Assembly: GCF_040958095.1 (NCBI RefSeq)
Contig: NC_091165.1
Span: 30,260,592-30,324,591 of the forward strand
Direction of reading: 5' to 3'
Length of the DNA: 64,000 nt
Source of the DNA: Procambarus clarkii
Taxonomy: Eukaryota; Arthropoda; Malacostraca; Decapoda; Cambaridae
Each line of letters starts with the position of its first letter. Within the stretch, counting starts at the first letter, position 1. The position numbers and the translations under genes were made by a program. The notes under the pieces are model-generated. The model did not search any database. It was not told the DNA's origin and saw only the letters and a program-made list of their open reading frames with translations. Shown here piece after piece: positions 51,704 to 61,176 of this stretch.

Positions 51704-51920
51704 CTTTGTTTTTTGTTCTAGACCAAAACAAACTTTTCCACTCGGCTATTTTCACTCACTTTTACTTGTTTATTGTATTTTATTTGTTTTTACTCTTCCC
51801 TAAACCATTATGTAACCTGGGACACCACTGTAGCCCTCAACCTGTGCCCAATACTTAGGTAATTCGATATTTCCAGGAGCTTGCTGCAGTGTGACTCCTG
51901 CCTCCTCCAGCTCACAGATG
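51704..51920 (-). other. 5' UTR of family-B copy B2
   Basis: About 215 bp upstream of the polyprotein ATG, no ORF. It borders directly on the 3' tail of B3, which contains two and a half copies of a 14-bp unit (taattacctaagtg, one copy with ccaaa). Confidence 0.6.
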
Positions 51921-51965
51921 TAATTACCAAAGTGTAATTACCTAAGTGTAGTTACAGGATGAGAG

Positions 51966-52556
51966 CTACGCTCGTGGTGTCCCGTCTTCCCAGCACTCTT
52001 TGTCATATAACGCTTTGAAACTACTGACGGTCTTGGCCTCCACCACCTTCTCACTTAACTTGTTCCAACCGTCTACCACTCTATTTGCGAAGGTGAATTT
52101 TCTTATATTTCTTCGGCATCTGTGTTTAGCTAGTTTAAATGTATGACCTCTTGTTCTTGAAATTCCAGGTCTCGGGAAGTCTTCCCTGTCGATTTTATCA
52201 ATTCCTGTAACTATTTTGTATGTAGTGATCATATCACCTCTTTTTCTTCTGTCTTCTAGTTTTGGCATATTTAATGCTTCTAACCTCTCCTCGTAGCTCT
52301 TGCCCTTCAGTTCTGGGAGCCACTTAGTAGCATGTCTTTGCACCTTTTCCAGTTTGTTGATGTGCTTCTTAAGATATGGGCACCACACAACAGCTGCATA
52401 TTCTAGCTTTGGCCTAACAAAAGTCATGAACAATTTCTTTAGTATATCGCCATCCATGTATTTAAATGCAATTCTGAAGTTAGAAAGCATAGCATAGGCT
52501 CCTTGCACAATATTCTTTATGTGGTCCTCAGGTGATAGTTTTCTATCTAGAACCAC
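51966..52556 (-). CDS. Family-B Pol C-terminal domain (copy B3)
   Basis: 196 codons continuing Pol after the four-base deletion: MVLDRKLSPEDHIKNIVQGA, AMLSNFRIAFKYMDGDILKK, KLEYAAVVWCPYLKKHINKL, RHATKWLPELKGKSYEERLE, then RRNIRKFTFANRVVDGWNKL and an end in DKECWEDGTPRA. Intact in this copy. The same domain recurs at 35238, 46830, 58573 and 58889, so it is a useful marker for the family. It probably helps the thumb and RNA binding; no catalytic motif is visible. Confidence 0.87.
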   Translation of the reverse strand: MVLDRKLSPEDHIKNIVQGAYAMLSNFRIAFKYMDGDILKKLFMTFVRPKLEYAAVVWCPYLKKHINKLEKVQRHATKWLPELKGKSYEERLEALNMPKLEDRRKRGDMITTYKIVTGIDKIDREDFPRPGISRTRGHTFKLAKHRCRRNIRKFTFANRVVDGWNKLSEKVVEAKTVSSFKALYDKECWEDGTPRA

Positions 52557-52558
52557 TC

Positions 52559-54832
52559 CTAGATCTCTTTATCAGAATTCTTTAAAGATTTCTCACATAA
52601 TATATAGGTTGTGTGGGGTCTATGTTCTCCTATTCCACATTCCATAACATGACATTTATTAACATTAAATTCCATTTGCCAAGTGGTGCTCCATATACTT
52701 ATTTTGTCCAGGTCTTCTTGAAGGGCATGACAGTCATCTAAATTTCTTATCCTTCCTATTATCTTAGCATCATCAGCAAACATGTTCATATAATTCTGTA
52801 TACCAACTGGTAGATCATTTATGTACACAATAAACATCACTGGTGCAAGAACTGAACCCTGTGGTACTCCACTTGTGACATTTCTCCATTCTGATACATT
52901 GCCTCTGATTACTGCCCTCATTTTTCTATCAGTCAGAAAATTTTTCATCCATGATAGAAGCTTACCTGTCACCCCTCCAATATTTTCCAGTTTCCAGAAC
53001 AACCTCTTATGTGGAACTCTGTCGAAAGCCTTTTTTAGGTCCAGATAGATGCAGTCAACCCAACCATCTCTTTCCTGTAATATCTCTGTGGCTCGATCAT
53101 AGAAACTGAGTAAATTCGATACACAGGATCTTCCAGATCGAAAACCATACTGTCTGTCTGATATTATATCATTTCTCTCTAGGTGTTCTACCCATTTAGT
53201 TTTGATTAGTTTTTCCAATACTTTCACTATTACACTTGTCAATGATACAGGTCTATAATTGAGGGGGTCTTCCCTGCTGCCACTTTTGTAGATTGGAACT
53301 ATGTTAGCCTGTTTCCACCCGTCTGCTACGATTCCTGTACACAGGGATGCCTGAAAGATCAGGTGAAGTGGAATGCTGAGCTCAGATGCACATTCTCTCA
53401 GAACCCATGGTGAAACGCCATCTGGGCCAGCTGCTTTGTTCTTACCGAGCTCCTTGAGCATTTTTTCCACTTCGTCTCTAGACACCTCTATGTGTTCTAT
53501 GTTGTTCTCTGGAATTCTTATTGTATCTGGTTCCCTAAAGATTTCATTTTGTACAAACACACTTTGGAACTTTTCGTTTAGTGTTTCACACATTTCCTTT
53601 TCATCTTCCGTGAATCTATTTCCCATTTTCAACCTCTGAATATTATCCTTTACCTGCAATTTGTTGTTTATGAATTTATAGAATAGACCTGGTTCTGTTT
53701 TACATTTGTCCGCAATCCCTTTTTCAAAATTTCTTTCTGCCTCTCTCCTCACTGCCGTGTAGTTGTTTCTCGCATCTTTGTATCGCTGGTATGTTTGGGG
53801 GTTCGGCCTCTTCCTGTATTGATTCCATTTTTGTGTCTTTCGGTCTCTAGCCCTCTCGCAATTTCTATTGAACCAATCCTGTTTCCTAGTTCTGCATCTC
53901 TGTTTTGGTATAAATTTTTTTGTGCCTTTATCATATATTTCACAAAACTTGCCATACATCTCATTCACTTCCTTGCCTAGCATCAAGTCTGTCCAATTAT
54001 ACTCACTAAAAAAATTTCTAAGGTCACCATAATGTCCTCTCCTGAAGTCTGGTTTTTCAACTGCTTCAACCTCCTTATTTTCTTCCAGCTTATAACGCAT
54101 TGCATACTTTATTCCCAAAAAGACATGGTCACTTTTACCCAAGGGAGGAAGGTACTGAATGTCAAATATCTCTTCCTCCTTCCTGGTAAATATCAAATCT
54201 AGCATGGAGGGAACGTCCCCTTCCCTCATCCTCGTAGCTTGTTTAACATGTTGATACAAGAATGTTTCCAGGATGAGGTCTACAAATTTACAGGTCCAAA
54301 AATCTTCTGTTTTAGCTTCATATGCTTCCCAGTCTATGGATTTCAAGTTGAAGTCACCGACTATCAACAGTCGTGATCTATCGTTATCCGCTCTCGCTAT
54401 AATATCTCTCATTATTGTTATAAGACCTTCACGTTTACTATCTAGCTCCTCCTTTGACCATGTGCTGCTTGGCGGTGGACTATATGCATTTATCATCATT
54501 AGTTTATCATCCTCATAGCAGATCTCTAGTGCTATTATGTCAACTTCTTGTGGATTGGCAGTCATTATTTCCTTCACCTTTAGGTGTTCTTTTACCAGCA
54601 CAGCAACGCCACCGCCTTTCCTAATTTTTCTGTCCCGTCTCCAAATTGAGTAGCCCCTTGGGAATATGACCTCATTTAAAATTACATCTTCAAGTTTTGT
54701 CTCCGTGAGTGCAACAATGTCTGGTGTCTGCAGCTGTATTACATCACTTAACTCCAGTATCTTCGATCTCACTCCATCTATGTTGGTGTATGCAATCTTC
54801 AGGAACTTGTTCCCCCTCTCCTTATTCTTCAC
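52559..54832 (-). CDS. Family-B Pol: endonuclease + reverse transcriptase (copy B3)
   Basis: 757 codons, the best-preserved Pol in the window. Endonuclease: YTNIDGVRSK (Asn), IVALTETKLED (Glu), LLIVGDFNLKSIDW (about 153-166), MLDLIFTRKEEE, PLGKSDHVFLGIKY (Asp-His). Linker: QDWFNRNCERARDRKTQKWN. RT: KNKAAGPDGVSPWVLRE, IYLDLKKAFDRVPH (about 594-607), GVPQGSVLAPVMFIVYINDL (about 650-669), MFADDAKIIG (about 682-691), LTDRKMRAVI. All catalytic positions are kept. The Met at 54832 is only the first ATG left after truncation; the frame is open upstream. It stops at SDKEI because four bases (tttc) are missing near 52569; the C-terminal domain continues at 51966-52556. Confidence 0.9.
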   Translation of the reverse strand: MKNKERGNKFLKIAYTNIDGVRSKILELSDVIQLQTPDIVALTETKLEDVILNEVIFPRGYSIWRRDRKIRKGGGVAVLVKEHLKVKEIMTANPQEVDIIALEICYEDDKLMMINAYSPPPSSTWSKEELDSKREGLITIMRDIIARADNDRSRLLIVGDFNLKSIDWEAYEAKTEDFWTCKFVDLILETFLYQHVKQATRMREGDVPSMLDLIFTRKEEEIFDIQYLPPLGKSDHVFLGIKYAMRYKLEENKEVEAVEKPDFRRGHYGDLRNFFSEYNWTDLMLGKEVNEMYGKFCEIYDKGTKKFIPKQRCRTRKQDWFNRNCERARDRKTQKWNQYRKRPNPQTYQRYKDARNNYTAVRREAERNFEKGIADKCKTEPGLFYKFINNKLQVKDNIQRLKMGNRFTEDEKEMCETLNEKFQSVFVQNEIFREPDTIRIPENNIEHIEVSRDEVEKMLKELGKNKAAGPDGVSPWVLRECASELSIPLHLIFQASLCTGIVADGWKQANIVPIYKSGSREDPLNYRPVSLTSVIVKVLEKLIKTKWVEHLERNDIISDRQYGFRSGRSCVSNLLSFYDRATEILQERDGWVDCIYLDLKKAFDRVPHKRLFWKLENIGGVTGKLLSWMKNFLTDRKMRAVIRGNVSEWRNVTSGVPQGSVLAPVMFIVYINDLPVGIQNYMNMFADDAKIIGRIRNLDDCHALQEDLDKISIWSTTWQMEFNVNKCHVMECGIGEHRPHTTYILCEKSLKNSDKEI

Positions 54833-54869
54833 TCCCCCTCTCTCTATTGATTTTGTTGGTTTGCCTTTA

Positions 54870-54915
54870 TGTGTGTGTGTGTGTGTGTGTGTGTGAGTGT
54901 AGTGTAGTGTAGTGT
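54870..54915. repeat. (TG)n microsatellite at LINE/piggyBac junction
   Basis: About 13 TG units followed by tagtg repeats (gtgtagtgtagtgtagtg). P2 has a shorter gtgtgta stretch at the same place, so the LINEs entered a TG-rich site of P3, or the repeat grew afterwards. Confidence 0.8.
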
Positions 54916-55925
54916 AATAACAGCATCAGGAGTATGTTGAGAGGAGCTATTTTGGTGAGGGAGGTGACGTCGTAATCGTGGCATCGTCTGCGGTCTGCTG
55001 TGTGATTTGTCATGCAGTGTATGGTGGCCACTGTACTGTTTGGACACAATACCGGCTTACTTGCATAGTTCTGGTAAATAAAACATGTAGATAGGTATAT
55101 ATAACATGTGTAAATAGTGTAATAAAAACAATAACAGTATGGTGGGAGGAGGAATGTTGGAGTGAGGGAGGGCTGTCTGGGTGTGGCTGCTCTCACTCGC
55201 GGTGTTCTGAATGTGTTGATGGTGAATGTACATAGTGTGTGACAGTGTATAGTGTGTACATATGTTGTAAATATACATAAATGAACAAGAAACATTGGTG
55301 TGAATAACTGTATGATGGGAGGAGCATTGTTGGCAAATACAATGTTGGAGGAGTGAGGGAGGGCTGGCTGGGTGTGACAGCTCACACTTGAGGTGTTGTG
55401 AATGTGTTGATGGTGAATGTATATAGTGTGTGACAGTGTATTGTCTGTAAATAGATTGTATATATACATAAATTACCATGATACATGGTAAATATGTGCA
55501 ACATATGTGTACACAAGTGTCATGCACGTAACACAGTGTCCTCAGACAGTACGGATGTTTTACTGCCATAATATAGTGTACGTGTTCATTATACATAGGA
55601 TTGACACGTAAAAACAAAAAAAATGTATTTGGAACTGTGCGCAAAAAATGAACAAAAATATATTCGAGGCAACTCGCACGCTCCGCCCTGGGCGCCCTAC
55701 TGGCCCCGGGAGCGTACGTCACGGGCGAACGGGGAATGATGACGTCACACGCCAACTTACGGACCCCATAGCAGCCAAAGTAAGTACGAGTTCGAAATTT
55801 TTTTGATACATATACTGAGGGAAGGGTTTTTGACAAAAAAAAAAAAAAAAAAATAATTCAAGAGAATTTATTTCCTGCGCACTGGGGGGGTGTCATATTT
55901 ATAAGCCGCGCAGTTAAAGGGTTAA

Positions 55926-58439
55926 ATCAAGAATTCTCCCATGTTCATCCTTTGATATACACCAGGATCTCCCAGAAAAAGTGTGAAATATGTCAGTGAA
56001 GTGTTCTTAAAATTTGTAATAAGTTTGAAAGGGCACACCTTGAACATTTGTACTTTGAAAGTGAGAATACAATTATTAGTCAAACATCAAGGCATGCATA
56101 GGGTGCATGTGTTGATATGTTTTGTAACGTATAGTATGTGATTACTATTGTAATCACATACTATAAAGGTCAATCACATAACGGTAAATGTACAGCAACA
56201 CAAACATGCTGAATATGTTGGAAAGAAGCTTATGGGATCATTTTTATGAAAACCAAGTTAAGATGTAATGAGCATGCTCACACATGGCAGAAAGTTGCCC
56301 ATATGTTGAAGGTACAGGTATTGTACGAGAAGGGTGTTTCCAAAGTATGTTCCTGTGACAAGAAGTTAAATTTTGTTTTAAAAGCTCCCTAGATCTATAG
56401 TTGGAGACACTTTTCATCAAAACGATCATTGGAAACTCGTCAGAGTGTAACACATTAATCATCTTGTTAATTTATCCATAGCTGTATTTTGGTGTAATTA
56501 CATGCAATTTATCTGCTTGTTCAGGATTTATGCATCCTGATCATTCGTAATAAGGATGACCTGTATTGTCCACAGTTTTTTTTTATTCACATGATACTTC
56601 ATTCATAGCTCCTGAAAACTACAAATCATAGAATTATAAAATACTTCTAATGTAAGTAAATTTTTATGAGAGGAACAACATATATTTTCATTTATAGTGA
56701 AGATCTGTAAGCCATGACATACATACACTATAGTATTCCTATTTGTTAACATTGTTTCTTATTCACTGCATCTATATTGTGCCATTCAGTCCTAATATGG
56801 GAGAGATCTTTTGCATGAAATCTTATATTTCAAAATTTGTAATGTTTCTAGTTGTGTAATTAACATGTACTCTAGAAAGGTTCTTGTGGTACTTAGTGAT
56901 GGTTTTCATTTGCAGGGTAATTTATTTCTAGACAATGGTGTTGAGCTGGGTATATGAGTGCAGGCGAGGTAAGTTCTTCTCTAGGTTGTCCTCTCAGTCC
57001 TGCCGCACTCGACAGTTTACACAAGAATTACTAATAAGGATTACTATAGCACAGTATCTTAACCCTCAAAGTGCGCTCCAAATTGTGTGTTGTTTGTCTA
57101 GTGAAATGCAGTCATTATCATATATCGATTTATGTCTTGAGATTCAATATCAGTGTTGCCCATGTTGTTCCATTAGCTCAATGGTGTCTTCCAGCAGTTA
57201 TGTGTGGTTATAAAATAATTTGGAGTCGGACATAGTTCAGCTCCTGGTTTCCTATCGTCATATGCTGATCATAGCACTTACTGGCCTAACATATTTATCT
57301 TCGCTGTACAAGACTACTTTTTTTTTCTTTTTTTTTTAGCTTTGCATATAGATTCCTTTCTTTTTAACGTATTTCATATAAAAAAATTTGTGTAGTTCTT
57401 GCTTCCATCACAATGTAATGCTGACGAATCCCAGAAGTTAACTGTTGCCCAGGCCAAAATAAGGATAGATATAGGATGTTTTGTGTATTTTCCATGCTTT
57501 TGAATACAAATCTATTATTTTATAAAAGTAAATTAATTTTGTTTTAAAGTGAGGGGCAACAATTTTGATGACATATACAGCTGCACTTTAAGGGTTAACA
57601 AATCTGCTTCCTTTAGCAATGCTTTGTAGTAATCTGAGGGTAGTTTTTTATTGGAGTAGTTGCATTAATGTCATCATAGCATGAAAATAATTTGCATTAC
57701 TGTACAGTATTGGCAATATTGTAATTTGTTTGGATTACTTTGACTGGTTAGAAAAGGCGGGTAATTTTTTTAGAATGGTTATAAACTTCCTGTTATTTAA
57801 GATTAAAAGTATTATAATATAGAACATTTATACACTACTGTCTTTATGCTTGGACTCCTTACCCTGAGGCAGTATTATTTGGCTCCACCCAGCATCATCA
57901 GTATGACTCTTCACCCCCTCTTCCCCCTCTTCACCCCCTCCTCCCCCTCTTCACCCCCTCCTCCCCCTCTTCACCCCCTCCTCCCCTCAATGTCACTAGT
58001 TCTATTTTAAAGTTGATTGTATATTTTTGTATAATAGTTATACAGTGGAGTTGCATTTAAATGTGACCTGGTCTGCTGGAAGGATCCCAGCAGACCTTGG
58101 AAGGCCATCTTCATCACAAGAATATTTCTATTAAAATTATTGATGGTAGATGGACACAATGAAGATATCATAACTGATAAAGAGTACTGTCCACGGTACT
58201 GAAATTGAAGGTTAATAGGCATAGTGACTAATAAGTAATGTCTAACAGACACATTTTGTAATCTTGTAATGTTTTAAGTAAAAACAAAATGCTTTGTATG
58301 GTGGCTTAGATGAGGTTATTTGGTATCCCTGCTAAAGTTTCAGCTGTTATTTGGCTCATTACTCCTGGCGGCAAATATTAAGCAGTACAGTTTCTGGAAT
58401 ACAAGTAAGCATAGCTGCTCAAATATGTATATATACTGT
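55926..58439. other. Largely unique AT-rich DNA; weak exon candidate and a CT minisatellite
   Basis: No long ORF. A perfect 16-bp hairpin lies at 56130-56165 (loop tatt). A possible small exon at 56916-56968 is described separately. At 57905-57986 there are four copies of a ~20-bp unit (ttcaccccctcctccccctc). I recognise nothing else. Confidence 0.55.
56916..56968 (+). other. Weak candidate exon with start codon (53 bp)
   Basis: Preceded by a good acceptor (ttttcatttgcag) and followed by a consensus donor (gcgag|gtaagt). It contains ATG 56935 and 11 codons (MVLSWVYECRR) plus one base. All three frames hit stops before the ATG, so it would have to be the first coding exon after a 5' UTR exon. 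Unrecognised; chance is quite possible in 2.5 kb of unique sequence. Confidence 0.22.
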
Positions 58440-58572
58440 GTGTAATTACCCAAGTGTAGTTACAGGATGAGAGCTACGCTCGTGGTGTCCCGTCTTCCCA
58501 ACACTCTTTGTCATATAACGCTTTGAAACTACTGACGGTCTTGGCTTCCACCACCTTCTCACCTAACTTGTT

Positions 58573-58833
58573 TCAACCGTCTACCACTCTGTTTGCGAAA
58601 GTGAATTTTCTTATATTTCTTCGGCATCTGTGTTTAGCTAGTTTAAATGTATGACCTCTTGTTCTTGAAGTGCCAGGTCTCAGGAAATCTTCCCTATCGA
58701 TTTTATCAATTCCTGTTACTATTTTGTACGTAGTGATCATATCACCTCTTTTTCTTCTGTCTTCTAGTTTTGGCAAATTTAATGCCTCTAACCTCTCCTT
58801 GTAGCTCTTGCCCTTCCAGTTCTGGGAGCCAAT
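58573..58833 (-). pseudogene. C-terminal Pol fragment of B4, 3' of Tigger
   Basis: Frame 58573-58776 reads LEDRRKRGDMITTYKIVTGI, KLAKHRCRRNIRKFTFANRV and stops after VVDG where TGGAACAAG is mutated to TGAAACAAG. The rest of the domain is on the other side of T2 (61190-61430: YMDGDILKKLFMTFVRPKLE, WCPYLKKHINKLEKVQRQA). Confidence 0.8.
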
Positions 58834-58858
58834 TACAGTGGAACCTCTATTAACGAGT

Positions 58859-59905
58859 AATTACCTAAGTGTAATTTCCTAAGTGTAGTTACAGGATGAG
58901 AGCTACGCTCGTGGTGTCCCGTCTTCCCAGCACTCTGTCATATAACGCTTTGAAACTACTGACGGTCTTGGCCTCCACCACCTTCTCACTTAACTTGTTC
59001 CAACCGTCTACCACTCTATTTGCGAAGGTGAATTTTCTTATATTTCTTCGGCATCTGTGTTTAGCTAGTTTAAATCTATGACCTCTTGTTCTTGAAGTGC
59101 CAGGTCTCAGGAAATCTTCCCTGTCGATTTTATCAATTCCTGTTACTATTTTGTATGTAGTGATCATATCACCTCTTTTTCTTCTGTCTTCTAGTTTTGG
59201 CATGTTTAATGCTTCTAACCTCTCCGCGTAGCTCTTACCCTTCAGTTCTGGGAGCCACTTAGTAGCATGTCTTTGCACCTTTTCCAGTTTGTTGATGTGC
59301 TTCTTAAGATATGGGCACCACACAACAGCTGCATATTCTAGCTTTGGCCTAACAAAAGTCATGAACAATTTCTTTAGTATATCGCCATCCACGTATTTAA
59401 ATGCAATTCTGAAGTTAGAAAGCATCGCATAGGCTCCTTGCACAATATTCTTTGTGGTCCTCAGGTGATAGTTTTCTATCTAGAACCACCCCTAGATCTC
59501 TTTCTTTATCAGAATTCTTTAAAGATTTCTCACATAATATATAGGTTGTGTGGGGTCTTATGTTCTCCTATTCCACATTCCATAACATGACATTTATTAA
59601 CATTAAATTCCATTTGCCAAGTGGTGCTCCATCTACTTATTTTGTCCAGGTCTTCTTGAAGGGCATGACAATCATCTAAATTTCTTATCCTTCCTATTAT
59701 CTTAGCATCATCAGCAAACATGTTCATATAATTCTGTATACCAACTGGTAGATCATTTATGTACACAATAAACATCACTGGTGCAAGAATTGAACCCTGT
59801 GGTACTCCACTTGTGACATTTCTCCATTCCGATACATTGCCTCTGATTACTGCCCTCATTTTTCTATCAGTCAGAAAATTTTTCATCCATGATAGAAGCT
59901 TACCT
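58859..59905 (-). mobile_element. CR1-type LINE family B, copy B5 (5'-truncated, inside T2)
   Basis: Minus-strand copy with a tail of taattacctaagtg/taatttcctaagtg, ending at about 59905 in the RT (SWMKNFLTDRKMRAVIRGNV). It includes the C-terminal domain frame 58889-59443 and the RT frame 59530-59886 (GVPQGSILAPVMFIVYINDL, MFADDAKIIGRI). Five extra bases (tactt) sit between its 5' end and the right acgagt repeat. Confidence 0.87.
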
Positions 59906-60165
59906 TACTTACGAGTGGCTCTATTAACGAGTTTTTCCAGTAACGAGCAAGCCACTCGCAGCAAATTTGTCTCTATTGACGAGCTCGCCTCTTTTAACGA
60001 GTGAAACCACATGGTGCTTCCTAGCGTCTCGCGGGTTCTCGCAAATTCTCGGACGACTCCGACGCCAGTGTTGTTGTTGTATCTCACACGACAAGCATCC
60101 CTCTGGATTTATTTGAGCTTTTCTTTGGGTTTTTAGTGGTTTTGCGACTACAATTTGTAACGCAC

Positions 60166-60473
60166 GATGTCTCCAAAGAAGCTGCTTGCTAAAGATAGTG
60201 TTGTCAAGAGGAAGAAAGACAATTACTGTGGATTTAAAGAAGGAAATTATAGCAAAGCATGAGCGTGGTGTCTGTGTGATTGATCTCACAAGGGAGTATG
60301 GCAGGTCCTCGTCAACAATTTACACCATTAGTAAGGGAATGAGGAGGTAAGGGAGGATGCTGCCTCTTCCAGTGAGATCAGGGAAGTGTTTGGAATGTTT
60401 GAAAAGGTGAACGCGTTCTTGGAAAAGCTGCCCTGTAAAGCAGTGACAACCCGGTGTGTGAAAATGTTTAATT
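60166..60473 (+). pseudogene. pogo/Tigger transposase remnant: HTH fused to C-terminal tail
   Basis: ATG 60166 reads MSPKKLLAKDSVVKRKK. A one-base shift then gives TITVDLKKEIIAKHERGVCV, LTREYGRSSSTIYTISKGMR, a CENP-B/pogo N-terminal helix-turn-helix that would bind the element ends. After a stop near 60348 another frame gives REDAASSSEIREVFGMFEKV and KAVTTRCVKMF, corresponding to the C-terminal tail seen in T1 (WEELQSFVEKTH...LLND). The DDE core between them is missing. The remaining 60475-61130 is non-coding. Confidence 0.75.
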
Positions 60474-61176
60474 AATTTATCACTTTGTGATAACACTTTA
60501 TGAAAGTGTTATCACTTTCGCAGGTATATGTCGCTTGAACGTAACACACTTTTTTTCTCTTGAATGCACCCAAACACCGCGCTCAAGCGTCATTTGAGCA
60601 AATATTTCTATAAAATCCAATTCTTATCCGATCGACTTGGGGATTGTATAAATGTTTGCCATGAAATTTCCGTTTTCTTTAATAACCACATTGCCTATTT
60701 GAGAAAACGGCATTGTATTGTATCTTCGTGGTAAGACTATTATATTGTTGACACAACGAGTGTAATAAACGTAGTTTTTTATTTGGTGCTGGTCTAACGC
60801 ATCCTTGTGTGACATTTGAAGTGAAATTTGGGTGAAATTCCCAAGAAGAGAGAGTCCGCCTGACTCAGAGGTGGATTCTCCTTCCACACCATAACCCCTC
60901 TCCTCCTTCCCACCTCCCCATCGTCTCCCTCCAGCCAGCAACTACTCTTCATAAGGTAAAGTAAATATTAAAACACAACAAAACATTTATATTTACATGT
61001 GCAATATTATATTTACATAAAAAAAAGTCATACAAGTATGGATGTTTTTGGGAGTGGAACGGATTAAATTTATTTCCTTTATTTTAAATGGGGAAATTTG
61101 TTTCCAAAGACGAGTTTTCCAGGTAACGAGCTCGGTGCCAGAACGGATTAAACTCGTTAATAGAGGTTCCACTGTA

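Larger units (their letters stand above)
46798..51920 (-). mobile_element. CR1-type LINE family B, copy B2 (full length, one insertion)
   Basis: Minus-strand element from its 3' end (ctaacacttaggtaatta-type tail at 46798-46815) to a 5' UTR ending about 51920. It encodes a single polyprotein plan: coiled coil, RRM, endonuclease, RT and C-terminal domain. It is interrupted at 47322-48238 by a Tigger-type element with TA duplications. Net length is about 4.2 kb. Immediately upstream in the same orientation is copy B3, giving a tandem pair inserted in P3. Confidence 0.87.
51921..54869 (-). mobile_element. CR1-type LINE family B, copy B3 (5'-truncated)
   Basis: Minus-strand copy truncated just before the endonuclease (KGKPTKSIERGGVKNK is the first readable part). 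It lies in tandem with B2; its tail of taattacctaagtg repeats touches the B2 5' end. On the right it abuts a (TG)n run and the resumed P3 element. Coding is nearly intact. Confidence 0.88.
45769..55921 (+). mobile_element. Non-autonomous piggyBac element P3, split by ~8 kb of LINEs
   Basis: Left terminus TTAA|CCCTTTAACTGTGCAACG (TTAA 45765-45768) and right terminus CGCGCAGTTAAAGGG|TTAA (TTAA 55922-55925). These 13-15 bp inverted ends and the TTAA target define it. The left half 45769-46797 and right half 54870-55921 align to P2 either side of its (TG)-rich centre at about 44640-44660. Between them are tandem family-B LINEs B2 and B3. A composite SINE sits at 45969-46310. No transposase. Confidence 0.83.
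58836..61174 (+). mobile_element. Tigger/pogo-type element T2, split by LINE B5
   Basis: Inverted termini cagtggaacctctattaacg and, reversed, cagtggaacctctattaacg, flanked by TA (58834-58835, 61175-61176). Near its left end it was entered by family-B copy B5 with acgagt duplicated (58853-58858, 59911-59916). It encodes remnants of a pogo-type transposase with the catalytic core deleted. Confidence 0.87.

Noticed and set aside
55057-55836. 259-residue minus-strand ORF rich in Tyr/His/Thr
   Set aside because: Lies in the non-coding 3' part of piggyBac P3. Similar but frame-broken ORFs occur in P2; composition reflects the repeated acac/tatata sequence.
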